Assembly: GCA_965644315.1 (NCBI GenBank)
Contig: CBFFRQ010000200.1
Location: 1 to 64,000, forward strand
DNA: 64,000 nt
Direction: 5' to 3'
DNA from: Caecitellus pseudoparvulus
Taxonomy: Eukaryota > Bigyra: Bicosoecida
In this document: positions 46,000 to 55,252 of the stretch, in pieces
Layout: each line of letters opens with the position of its first letter
Position numbering within the stretch: position 1 is the stretch's first letter
Made by a program: the position numbers and the translations under genes
Notes under the pieces: model-generated
Told to the model about the DNA's origin: nothing
The model's input: the letters and a program-made list of their open reading frames with translations, nothing else
Database searches by the model: none

Positions 46000-47685
46000 A
46001 TGCTCACCGCCATGGACAGCGTCCGGCGGTCTCTCGGGCGCCTGTTGGCGGTGGCTGGCCACACAGCCCCTGTCATTGCTGCTGCAGGGGCTGCAGGGCC
46101 CACCATCATCGTGCACGCGTGCGTGCCAGGCGCGAGTGCCGTGCGGATTTTGAACCTTCCCACGCACACCCACACCCCTTGCCCGGCATCACAGGGAGGA
46201 CGGCGCCGTCACCACGCTGCCGGCCGATGCGCCCTGTCGCGGCGTGTCCATGTGGGAGTACCCCGCCAACGCACCCTGCGAAGACCGGCATGTCGTCACC
46301 TCCACAGGCGGGTTGGTGTTTGCCGCTGTCATGGACGGTCACGGGGGGTGGCAGGCCAGCGAGTACGCCGTGCGTGCAGTGCAGACGGGCGCGAGGGCGC
46401 GCAGCACGGACGCGCCCTGGACACCCCCACACCCCGCCCCGCCTCGCAGAAGAACCACCTGTGGACCAACATCCTGTCCGAGATGGGGGGGCGCACCCCC
46501 CCCAACAGCCCCCCCTCCCGCTCACCCTCTGCCTCCGAGGTGGCGGGCGCCCTGGTGCGGGGCTACGAGCGCACAGACAGGGGCTTCATGACCGCCATTC
46601 GTCCCGCCTTCGACGTGGGCTTCGGGGAGGTGGGGCGCGTCGGCTGCTGCGCCGTGTCCGTCGTCATCGCCTCCGACGTCCTCGTCGTGGCCAACGCAGG
46701 CGACTGCCGGGCCGTGCTGGGGTCCAAGGCTGCGCCAGGAGACGCACCGCCCTCCTCAGCCCCGTCCCAGACCCAACCGGAGCAGGGGTCGGGCAGTGAC
46801 ACGGCACACCCCCTGGCCACCGCGGGGGCACTGGTGGATCCCACCTCCCTGCCATCCACCCCTGCCGCCCTGGCAGCTGTGGGCTGGGCCGCCACGCCTC
46901 TGTCCCAGGACCACAACTCCCGCCTGGAGCGCGAACAGAGCCGCCTGCGCCGGGCGCACCCTGGCGAGGACGACATCGTGGTGTGCCGTTCCCCCACCTC
47001 CTGCTACGTCAAAGGGCGGCTGCAGCCGACACGGGCGCTGGGGGACATGTACTTGAAGTACTCGGAGTTTAACGGCCGGGCGGGGACTCGCCTGTACGGC
47101 CGGCACGTGAAGGCCCCCTACACCCCCCCCTACATCACCGCCACGCCCCAGGTGCAGAGCCATGCCCTGCGCGGCGGCGAGGACGCCTTCCTGCTCCTGG
47201 CGTGTGACGGCATTTGGGACGTGTTCTCGAACGAAGAGGCGGTTGCCTTCGTCGCCAACGACACGGGCGACCCCTCTACCGTCTCGGAGCGACTCATCGC
47301 CGCCGTGCTGGCACGGGAGGCTGCCGCCAAGGGCCTCACTGTGGAGCAACTGCAGGCAGTGCGCCCAGGCCGTGTCCGGCGCAGCATGCACGACGACATG
47401 ACGGCCATGGTGCTGTGGCTGGACACGCCAGCTGGGCGGGACATCGTCGCGCAACGCACGCCCAAGCAGGCAGAGGCCCAGGGGGGGGGGTCTTCCTGGT
47501 GGCCGTTTGGGGGCAAACCGGTGGCTGCCGAGGCAGAGCCGTCGCCTCAGGCAGCCGCCAACGCGACGGCCTCGGCAGTGGAGGCGGTGGCGGCGGCCTC
47601 GGGGGGTCTGCCAGTCTCCATCAGCTACGTGGCGCCCCACCCCGTGTCAGGCGCGACGGAAGCGCCCCCTGCCGAGCGTGCCTGA
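46000..47685 (+). CDS. PP2C-family protein phosphatase, pyruvate dehydrogenase phosphatase type, about 509 aa
   Basis: Exons 46000-46118, 46195-46369 and 46450-47685 (phases 2 and 0). The ATG at 46012 is an equally good start and has better context. PP2C motifs occur in order: PCEDRHVV, FAAVMDGHGG, VVANAGDCRAVLG, LSQDHNSRLEREQSRLRRAHP, KGRLQPTRALGDMYLK, LLLACDGIWDVFSNEEAV and HDDMTAMVLWLD. The metal-binding Asp residues of DGHGG, CDGIWD and HDDMTA are present. The basic segment before RALGDMYLK and the spacing resemble pyruvate dehydrogenase phosphatase catalytic subunits and the related plant PP2C clade D. The N-terminus (Arg and Ala, hydrophobic, no acidic cluster) could be a mitochondrial presequence. 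The activity is Mn/Mg-dependent Ser/Thr dephosphorylation; the substrate is inferred only. A Pro-rich insert lies near residue 205. Confidence 0.88.
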   Translation: MLTAMDSVRRSLGRLLAVAGHTAPVIAAAGAAGPTIIVHACVPGASAVRILNLPTHTHTPCPASQGGRRRHHAAGRCALSRRVHVGVPRQRTLRRPACRHLHRRVGVCRCHGRSRGVAGQRVRRACSADGREGAQHGRALDTPTPRPASQKNHLWTNILSEMGGRTPPNSPPSRSPSASEVAGALVRGYERTDRGFMTAIRPAFDVGFGEVGRVGCCAVSVVIASDVLVVANAGDCRAVLGSKAAPGDAPPSSAPSQTQPEQGSGSDTAHPLATAGALVDPTSLPSTPAALAAVGWAATPLSQDHNSRLEREQSRLRRAHPGEDDIVVCRSPTSCYVKGRLQPTRALGDMYLKYSEFNGRAGTRLYGRHVKAPYTPPYITATPQVQSHALRGGEDAFLLLACDGIWDVFSNEEAVAFVANDTGDPSTVSERLIAAVLAREAAAKGLTVEQLQAVRPGRVRRSMHDDMTAMVLWLDTPAGRDIVAQRTPKQAEAQGGGSSWWPFGGKPVAAEAEPSPQAAANATASAVEAVAAASGGLPVSISYVAPHPVSGATEAPPAERA

Positions 47686-48080
47686 GAGATTGGGCCATGG
47701 AAATGCACTGTCAGCTCGCGAGGGCGAGGGCGACATGCTTGGTCCTCTGAAGAATTGGCCTGTACAGGCTCTTTGCCTCAGTGCTGACCAGCTGAGTGAC
47801 TTGCATCTTGCTCTTTCATCAGTCGGACGCTTCAATCTATTTTACAGACCAGCGGTGCGCCAGACGACACCCATTTGCAAAACAAACACCCCACACAACA
47901 ACACGACGGCATTCCCTACGAATGCACCCTAGACCCGAGCGGCCACCTCGCCCGTGCCGAGTGCCACTGCAGGCGATTCGGCCGCTGCTCCGACGCCGCC
48001 TGCGCCACCTCCGTCCCAAGCGCGCTCGCTCGCTCGCCTTTGCAGCGCAGCACGCGAACCAGCGGGGGAACCAAGCGAAG
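47686..48080 (+). promoter_or_regulatory. Spacer between the PP2C gene and PACRG
   Basis: This 395-base spacer carries AATGCA at 47702-47707, 16 bases after the PP2C stop, as a candidate 3'-end signal. The rest is presumably PACRG promoter and 5' UTR; no element was named. Confidence 0.4.
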
Positions 48081-49415
48081 ATGGCTGCCGAAGCATTCTC
48101 CATCGCCGAAATCGGCGTCAAGAACACCTCGTACAAGCTGACACGGCCAGGTGAGTGGGGGTGGGACGTCGCGGCGACTGACTGTGCGCGGCCGACAGGC
48201 GACCGCTGCGTGCTGCCGCCGTCGTGCTGGGCGCCAGTGCGGGGAAGCCAGCATGCTGTGCTCACACATGGACTGCCCGTTTTTGCCACAGACCCCCACA
48301 ACGCAGCCACCGGCTCGGCGCTAGACGCCACACGCATGGATGATCGCATGCGGCCAGGCCAGAACCCTGCCGGCGCCGCCAGTGATGCCGTGGACGGTGA
48401 TGCGTTTTCCCACCACCGCAAGACGACACGAGTGACACCCAAGAGTGCGTAGCCGCGGAGGCTGTGTGGGCATGGCTGCGGGGCGGCTGCGTCGGGCACT
48501 GGCTGCCGCGCGCGTTTCTGCGCTGAACCTGCACCTCGCGCACCATCACGCTGCGCCCGCGCCCGACGCAGAGTTCCTGCGCAAGCACACAGGTACCGGC
48601 GGCCTGACAGACGTGGGTCTGGCACAGAAGGCGGCTGCAGCGCGCAGTGGCCACGGCGTGACGAGCAAGCCCAAACGGGCTGGTGCGTTCAAGAAGCGAG
48701 CCAACCCGCCCAACACTGAGTTTCGCCGTGCCTACGAGCGGGGAGACCTGCCCCTGTCCATCTTCCAGGCGGTGAAGAACCGCATTCTGTGGAAGAAGCC
48801 CGTCACACGGCTGGACTACCACCACTACCTGCCGCTGTTTTTCGAGGGCCTCCGGGAGACAGAGGAGCCCTACCGCTTCATCGCCGAGGAGGGCGTGTAC
48901 GACCTCCTGCACCACGGCGGCGCAGCCAAGATCCTGCCCGTCATCCCCCAGCTCATTCTGCCCATGAAGGACGCCCTGAACACGCGGGACGTCAGCGTCA
49001 TGGTGCGCGTGCTGAAGGTGCTGCAGACGCTGGTGGAGGCTGGGCCCATGATTGGCGAGGCCCTTGTCCCATACTACCGCCAGCTGCTGCCCGTCCTGAA
49101 CATCTTCAAACAGAAGAATGGTGCGTGCACCTGTCCTGCTCCGCCACGCGTGCCTGCCAACCCCACCTGTCCTGGCACCTTCCCCACAGTGAACTTGGGC
49201 AACGGCATCGAGTACGGCCAGCGCCGGCGGGAGAACGTCGGTGACCTCATCAACGAAACGCTGGAGAAGCTGGAGATGACTGGCGGTGAAGACGCGTACA
49301 GTGCGTGCCGCTGCCGCTGCTGGGAGCCCCCGGGCTTGCACCCCCGCCGCCCCACCTCCCTCCCACAGTCAACCTCAAGTACATGGTGCCAACGTACGAG
49401 TCAGTGTTTTTGTGA
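48081..49415 (+). CDS. PACRG: PACRG, ciliary microtubule inner-junction protein, about 309 aa
   Basis: Exons 48081-48150, 48292-48444, 48572-49120, 49190-49300 and 49369-49415, all GTGAGT or GTGCGT..CAG with phase 1 throughout. From about residue 105 the protein matches PACRG almost continuously: [86 protein letters not shown], ending [18 protein letters not shown] (with FAP20) ties the A- and B-tubules of axonemal doublets, so the organism builds cilia or flagella. The first 75 residues are a lineage-specific extension. The third exon could instead begin at an ATG at 48472, but the GTGCGTAG donor at 48445 splices in phase and removes an in-frame stop, so the longer model is preferred. Confidence 0.92.
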
Positions 49416-49455
49416 GGGTGCAGGTGTGTGCTCCGGCAGGGGCGCCCCGTCTCGC

Positions 49456-49461
49456 AATGCA
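49456..49461 (+). terminator. AATGCA candidate 3'-end signal for PACRG
   Basis: It lies 40 bases after the PACRG stop, extended as AATGCATGC, and 105 bases before the next start. Confidence 0.45.
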
Positions 49462-49566
49462 TGCTGCGGTGCAGGGGGCGAGTGCCGCCACTTTCCACGC
49501 ATCAGCCTCCTCCTCACGCACTTGCTTGGCACTTGCACGGACGCAGCCTCCTCCAGCCGCGCCAAC

Positions 49567-50401
49567 ATGGCAGCTTCCCCGCCAGGCACGCCATGGCCGG
49601 CGGACATTGATCCCAGCACGTGGACCAGCGCCCCCGCCGCCAAGGGCGCCGGCACTGACGCTGTGAAGGAGACGGAGGCGTTCGTCAAGGCGGCCATGGC
49701 AGACAACGACGCCAGCCACGACTTTGCACACATTGCACGGGTGCGCAACACAGCCCTGAAGCTGGCAGCCGAAGAGGGATACGATGAGAATGCTGATTTT
49801 CTGGAGATGGTGGAGCTGGCTGCCTTGCTGCACGATGTGAACGACTGGAAATATGCCAAGGAAGGTGCGTGGCGAATTCCGCAGCCACCCGCCGTTTGAA
49901 GGCCTGCACGCGCCGCCTCTGCACTGCACAGGTGCGACGAAGGTCACCCCAGCCGAGTGGCTTGCAAGCATCTCCTTCCCTGCTGACAAGGCCGCCCTCA
50001 TCGTGAACACCATTGACAGGATGGGCTTCAAAGAGAGCCTGGGCGGCGGGTCGACGGCTGGCTCAGACGACCCCCGCGCCAAGGCACTGCTGGAGGTGGT
50101 GCAGGACGCCGACCGCCTGGACGCAGTGGGCGCCATCGGCATCGCGCGGTGCCTGACGTATGGCGGCGCGAAACACCGTGCATTGTTCGACCCAGATGTG
50201 AAGCCGCTTGTGGGCTTGACCAAGGAGCAGTACATGGCCGCTGGCAAGAACGGCAACAGCGTGAACCACTTCTACGAGAAGCTGTTCACGCTGCAGGGGC
50301 GCATGAACACGGCGGCAGGCAAGGCGCTGGCAGCGGGCCGGCACGAGGTCATGGTGGCCTTCATCTGCACGTTGCTGGGAGAGTGGAGTGGGGCCCAGTG
50401 A
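49567..50401 (+). CDS. HD-domain metal-dependent phosphohydrolase, 255 aa
   Basis: Exons 49567-49864 and 49932-50401 (GTGCGT..CAG, phase 1). The HD-superfamily metal ligands are visible: [10 protein letters not shown] at residues 50-59, LLHDVNDW at 87-94, and [12 protein letters not shown] near 158 supplying the final Asp. The size and the HDxxH..HD pattern match the YedJ-like HD hydrolases found in bacteria, fungi and plants. These are soluble phosphohydrolases thought to act on nucleotides or other small phosphorylated compounds; the true substrate is not known. No targeting signal is evident. The stop lies only 25 bases from the end of the convergent YIPF6 gene, and neither has an AATGCA in between. 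Confidence 0.85.
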
Positions 50402-50426
50402 GGGGGTGGTGGATCCCCCCTCCCGC

Positions 50427-51302
50427 TCACTGCACGTACACCATCCACGCCACGACGAGGTAGAAGAGACAGACGGGGTACACCGCCAGCACCCTCCTGT
50501 CCTCTGGCACCAGGCTGCCCATGAATACAACTGACGCACGGGTGCTCCAGACGTATGCCGCCACCACTGCGATGGTGCGCACGAGGGCATTGGCCACGAA
50601 GATGCTGACGAGGGAAGCCAGCACCAGGGGGAAGACGCAGTAGCCCAGGACGCAGACAGACTGGAAGAACGATCTGTGCGGGGGCGAGGTGTGCAGGGTG
50701 CGTGAGGTCGTCGGTGCCCCCCTCGTGCACTGTGCAGTGTTGACTCACATGCTGCCACCGAGCAACTGTGCGTTCAGGCTCACCACCGCTGCGCCTGACC
50801 ACACCAGCACGAAGACGGCGGCAAAGACGAGGGACGTCTGGTCCACGCTGGCCGAGGCGGAGATAGAGATGGAGAGGGCCAGGCACAGCAGTAGGGGTCC
50901 CCCTGTGTCGAGCAGTGGCAGGGCGGGCCGGTGCGCGGGCGGGGCAGAGCCGCACAGGGCCACAGGCTACGCACACAAGTCCCAGTCCCGCAACGCCTTG
51001 AGGGTGTCTTGACTGCCGCCCTTGGGCAGCAGCACATGCCACAGCTTTGTCCCCACCATGCGCAGGTCCCGCATCTGTGCGTGGCGAGGCGACGTGGTGC
51101 CAAGTGGCGTTTTCCGCAACCCGCTCAAGGCACGCACGAAGGTCGCCGAGACCGGCTCGTCCAGCGTCATGAGCTGGTCGTTGTGTGCGCCAGCAACACT
51201 GTCCACAGTGGCAGGCCGCATGGTGCCTTCCACATTGGGTGGCGGCGGGGGGGACGCCTGTGGCGCCGAGGCTGCCGCTGGCTGCGGCGTGCTCCCAGAC
51301 AT
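50427..51302 (-). CDS. YIPF6: YIPF6 (Yip1-domain Golgi membrane protein), about 242 aa
   Basis: Exons 51302-50975, 50902-50749 and 50673-50427 (phases 1 and 2). Spliced protein shows the YIPF6/Yip4 hallmarks: LDEPVSATFVRALSGL, RDWDLWGPLLLCLALSISIS spanning exons 1-2, VFVLVWSGAAVVSLNAQLLG, then ISFFQSVCVLGYCVFPLVLA across exons 2-3, and RRVLAVYPVCLFYLVVAW at the end. Five transmembrane helices occupy residues about 115-242, with a Pro/Ala-rich cytosolic N-terminus. Yip-family proteins bind Rab GTPases and help shape ER-Golgi transport vesicles. The ATG at 51302 is the first in frame; an upstream exon cannot be excluded because the frame is open to 51365. Confidence 0.92.
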
Positions 51303-51416
51303 GTCCAGCTCGGGGGCCAACGCGTGGGGTGTGGAGGCACAAGAGCCTGCCTGAGCAACAGGCAAGGATCACACGCACACACACATGCGCACAGGGCAGT
51401 CACGTTGACTTGTTTT

Positions 51417-51422
51417 TGCATT
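51417..51422 (-). terminator. AATGCA (reverse strand) candidate 3'-end signal for the JmjC gene
   Basis: It lies 29 bases beyond the stop at 51452, in the 150-base gap before the YIPF6 start, extended as AAATGCAAAAAC. Confidence 0.45.
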
Positions 51423-51451
51423 TACCCCGCGGGCGCTCGTGTGCCGGCATG

Positions 51452-53521
51452 TCACGGGGACAGGTGCGGCGCTGGCACAGGTGTGTAGGAGGGGGAGTGA
51501 GAGCGGCGAGCAGCCTGGCGCCGCCACAGCACCAGCAACACCAACAACCCCACCACCACCACTGCACTGGCGCCTATACCCACCGACACACCCTGCGTGT
51601 GCACAGACGCCGCCGCCTGCACTGCTCGGCGCAGCTCGGCAGCATCCGCCTCCCGAGCCACATGTGGCACAGGGGAGGGCGGCAGGGCCAGGGTGGGGTT
51701 GCCCGCCACCCGCTCAGCCGTGGCCACTGCTGCCTTCATGTACGAGTTCTCAGCAGCAGGGGGTGGCGTGGCCGTCACCGCCTCCCCCCGAGCCAGGGCC
51801 AGCAGCGCAGGCCCGTACACACTCTCCACCTCCTGCATGGCAGCCGCCTCCTCCTCCGCATGCCAGTTCTGCGGCGTCTCCCACCACCGCTGGGGCTGCA
51901 CGGCACTCTTCCAGTCCGGCGGCCGCTGGTCCTCTGGCGTCAGGCAGATGCCCAGGCTCTCCAGGTCCGCCAGCGCCGTGGGGCTGGTACCTGACCTGCA
52001 GTTGCACTGGTAGTTGTCTGTGAGGGACACGATCCAATGCACCCAGTAGGAAGGGATGTACAACACTTCGCCTTGCCGCAGCACCGTCTCCAGCCCTCGC
52101 CCTGCCGCATAGTCGGCACATGACTCCAGACCGGGCGTGTACAGTGTGCGCAGGTCCGACCCATCATACCCGACATGGCGGGCGGAGGGGCCGTCAGGCA
52201 TGATGGCCAGGTGCTTGCACTCACTGGGGGGGGTCAGGATGTACCGCTTGGCCCCCCCCAGCATGGCCACGTAGTTCAGGTGGCCGTCCCAATGCGCCTC
52301 GGCAATGGTGCCTGCCGTGCCGAAGCGGCAGTGCAAGCCTCGGATGTCCCCTCGGTTGGACAAGAACAAGTCTGTGGCGGGGTTGTGTTCCTTGCTGCGG
52401 AACAGGTGGATGTCCTGTCCGGGGGGTTTCTGCCCGTCGTCGTGGTCGTCCCCGAACTCCAGGTAGGCACGGGGGTACCACTGGGCGGCGTTGACGTCGG
52501 TGGCGTTCAGGGGCCACCACCACCAGGGCCATTCCCCGCCACCCTTGCCATCCGCTGGCGCCGCGGCAGTCGTGCCTGTGGACCGGTGCAGGAGCGTCAG
52601 CGCAGCGCCGAAATACGGCCGCAGGGGGTGGTCAGGCAGCGCCGCCGCCGCCTCGGCAATGGTGCCCGGCACAGTGCCTGCGGGCGTCCGGGCACGGGAG
52701 ATTTCGTTGGCAGCCCGCTCCACGCGCGATCTCAACTCGACGTTGTTCTGCACCCACTGCCCGAAGGTCATGCTGGACTTGATGGGGGGTGGGTGCCGGT
52801 AGGTGTACCCCTTGGCACGGGCCTCCGCCTCACCCTTGGTGCGCGTAGCAGGGCGTTGGGCGGGCTGCAGATTGTCGTCTTCCTCGTGGCCCAGGTTCTG
52901 CACGGCGCCTCGCACGACGGCATTCCACTCCTCCCGGTTTCGAATCTCGTCACGGCCCCGCCCCCGGTAGTACATGAGGTGGTTGGCGTGGGAAGAGGTG
53001 GCGCCGTATGCCGTGTCCCCGAAACGCCGCAGCAGGCTGTCGGTGTCTGCCCACTTGTCCACCACCTCCAGCATGTTGGGCGTGTTCACGACGACGAAGG
53101 GCAGCTCCAGCTGCCGCAGCTTCAGCGCCCGCGCGTACTGCTCAGGGTCCTGGAAGTCCAGGTGCTCCAGCGTGTCAAACATGCGCCCGCCGTCAGGAGG
53201 CAGGTCAGTCACGTCAGGGTTCCACCGAGTCAGCATGCGCTGTGGCAGGGGGCAGCCAAGTGGTCAGGGCGGCGTGCTTGCCTCGGCGCTTGCTGGCGTT
53301 TCGCACACATCAGTGAAACGTCGCCTCCTCGCACGCACCTTCAGAGGGAACATGCGGGGGTAATTTTCGCGCATCTCCTTCAGAGTTTCACCTTTGGCCT
53401 TGGGTGTCTGAGATGCGACCCGCTTGTACGCTGGCAGCTCCTTCGGGTCCAAGGCTGCTCCGCCGTGCCTCGGCAGCGTGCACAGAAGCGCCGCCAGCGC
53501 CACCCCGGCACCGAGCCGCAT
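51452..53521 (-). CDS. JmjC/cupin-8 domain protein with signal peptide and C-terminal membrane anchor, about 656 aa
   Basis: Exons 53521-53339 and 53239-51452 (GTGCGT..CAG, phase 0). Residues 1-23 are a signal peptide (MRLGAGVALAALLCTLPRHG). The JmjC/cupin-8 fold is shown by AHWDGHLNYVAMLGGAKRYI, with the iron-binding H-x-D near 377-379, and GEVLYIPSYWVHWIVSL with the distal His near 462; a Lys in GAKRYI could bind 2-oxoglutarate. A transmembrane helix (SAVVVVGLLVLLVLW) near 612-630 is followed by a basic tail, giving type I topology. I infer a 2-oxoglutarate/Fe(II) oxygenase of the FIH-like or JMJD cupin-8 group acting in the lumen of the secretory pathway. The substrate is unknown. A Gly/Trp-rich insert lies before the cupin core. 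Confidence 0.85.
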
Positions 53522-53786
53522 GGCGCAAAGGGGGTGAGCAGCGAAAACCTGACAACACCAGAACTGTAACCACCCAGCCTGAGCTTCCTGTATGTGTTGG
53601 GCTCGATCGTTGTGGCTGGAGGGCGGATCTGCCTGGCCTGCCGCGCAGTGGAGTGCTCGCCCCACAATCCAGCCTCACGGACCCCAAACGAAGGCCGGCC
53701 ACAGAGTGCCAGCAACTCCGACAGGACCACCTCATCCCCCTTCTTACCTGCTGCATTCACTTCCCGGCTTCCTGCTTGCGCCAGGC
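53522..53786. promoter_or_regulatory. Divergent spacer between the JmjC and RUS genes
   Basis: This 265-base presumptive bidirectional promoter shows no recognisable core element. Confidence 0.4.
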
Positions 53787-55184
53787 ATGCTTCGCGGATT
53801 GCCAGCCAAGTGGGCTTTGCAGCGCAGCATCCCCCCCCTGCTGCGTTTCACAGCGCCGCCTGCCCGGGCTTTGCACGCAGGGCGTTATGCCGTGGATAAC
53901 ACGGGTGCAGTCCGCCAACTGACCCGCTCTGGGGAGTGGTTTCCCAGCACATCCCAGCCAGAGCCTGCTCCAAGCGGTGTGGGGGGGTTGCCAGGGCGCC
54001 TGCTGAGACACGTCTTGCCACGAGGCTTCCCACACACCGTGGCGCCATGGTACGCGGAATTTGCAGGCTGGCACGCGCTGTCGGCAACGGCTTCTGCGGC
54101 AGGGGGCGTGCTGGCCATGCAGAGTCTGCTGTACGCCGTAGGGCTCGGTGCAGGTGCAGTGCCTGTGGCGGGTGCCGTGAACTGGGTGCTGAAGGATGGT
54201 GTAGGGCAGCTGGGCGGCATGCTGTTCGCCTCTGCGACAGCAACGCGCTTCGACAGTGACCCCAAGCGCTGGCGCGTCCTGGCTGGCGTGGCCCTGGACG
54301 CTGCCTGCCTGCTCGAGATCGCCACAGCAGCCGCTCCCGCCGCCTTTCTGCCCATCGCGGCGGTGGCGAACGTGGGCAAGAACATCTCCTGGATCTCTGC
54401 GTCTGCCACACGCGCGGCGGTGCACCAGGCTGCCTCCAAGACCGGCGCCCTGGCAGATGTCACTGCCAAGAGCGGGAGCCAGAGCATGGCTGCCAGCACG
54501 CTTGGCACAGGGCTTGGCGTGGCCCTGTCGCCGCTGGTGGGCAGTGACCCAGGCGTCATTGCGCCGGTGATCGTGGCGCTCTCTGCAGTGCACCTGCTGT
54601 GCCTCGTCAAGTCCATGTCTGCGGTGCACCTGTCCAGTTTCAACGCGCGGCGGCTGGCTGCCGCAGTTTCACCTGCGTTTCGCGACCCCCTGTGGTGGCA
54701 GGCGCCGCCTGCGCCAGGCAAGCTAGGCCTGGCCGTGTCCACGCCCGAGGAAGTGTCTGAAGCACTTGGACTGGACCTGCTGCCGTCTCCATGCCCGCTC
54801 AGCTCCTGCCTCTCTGTGGGGGGCTCGTTGGAGGACATGCCTGCCGGCGTCGCGCAAGCACTTCGCTGCGCGGTGGCTTCGCCTGGCGCCTCGCAGCTCC
54901 ACGACAGCGGCGTGTTCACACACTGCCACAGTGGCGGCATGTACACTCTGGCCGTCGCTGCGGAGGGTTCTGGCCGACAGAGGGCGCACTTGCTGCTGTC
55001 TGAGGCGGCTGGGGATGGGGACGTCGTGTGTGGTGCGCTGCACGCCCTGGCGCTGAGTCAACTGCCACCGGCACAGCACGCCCCCGCCAGCGCTGCCCTG
55101 GACTCAGGAGGTGCGGCGGCTCACCTGCTGGGGGCTCTGCAAGCCGCTGGGTGGAGCGCTGCTCACCACAAGTTGGAGGGGTGA
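53787..55184 (+). CDS. RUS family protein (DUF647, root UVB-sensitive), 465 aa
   Basis: Single exon; the start is the first in-frame ATG. Residues 1-35 (MLRGLPAKWALQRSIPPLLR onward) are Arg/Leu/Ala-rich without acids and look like a mitochondrial or plastid presequence. The DUF647 core occupies about 85-300: LPRGFPHTVAPWYAEFAGWH, VLAMQSLLYAVGLG, NWVLKDGVGQLGGMLFA, DSDPKRWRVLAGVALDAACL and VANVGKNISWISASATRAAV, then DVTAKSGSQSMAASTLGTGL. Members occur in plants (RUS1-6), animals and many protists; plant RUS1/RUS2 act in early seedling development and UV-B tolerance and bind a B6 vitamer pathway. The biochemical function is not settled. Several weak hydrophobic helices suggest membrane association. 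Confidence 0.9.
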   Translation: MLRGLPAKWALQRSIPPLLRFTAPPARALHAGRYAVDNTGAVRQLTRSGEWFPSTSQPEPAPSGVGGLPGRLLRHVLPRGFPHTVAPWYAEFAGWHALSATASAAGGVLAMQSLLYAVGLGAGAVPVAGAVNWVLKDGVGQLGGMLFASATATRFDSDPKRWRVLAGVALDAACLLEIATAAAPAAFLPIAAVANVGKNISWISASATRAAVHQAASKTGALADVTAKSGSQSMAASTLGTGLGVALSPLVGSDPGVIAPVIVALSAVHLLCLVKSMSAVHLSSFNARRLAAAVSPAFRDPLWWQAPPAPGKLGLAVSTPEEVSEALGLDLLPSPCPLSSCLSVGGSLEDMPAGVAQALRCAVASPGASQLHDSGVFTHCHSGGMYTLAVAAEGSGRQRAHLLLSEAAGDGDVVCGALHALALSQLPPAQHAPASAALDSGGAAAHLLGALQAAGWSAAHHKLEG

Positions 55185-55223
55185 GGTGGGCCCAGGGAGT
55201 GGGTTGGCGTCCCTGCAGAGGTG

Positions 55224-55229
55224 TGCATT
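55224..55229 (-). terminator. AATGCA (reverse strand) candidate 3'-end signal for cytochrome c1
   Basis: It lies 23 bases beyond the cytochrome c1 stop at 55253, in the 68-base convergent spacer. The opposing RUS gene has no forward copy here. Confidence 0.45.
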
Positions 55230-55252
55230 GTGTGAGAGGGGGGGCTGCGCGA

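Noticed and set aside
48472-48571. Separate short gene ending at 48452 and a new PACRG start at 48472
   Set aside because: The GTGCGT donor at 48445 and the CAG ending at 48571 join the two parts in phase and remove the stop, matching the splice style of the other PACRG introns.
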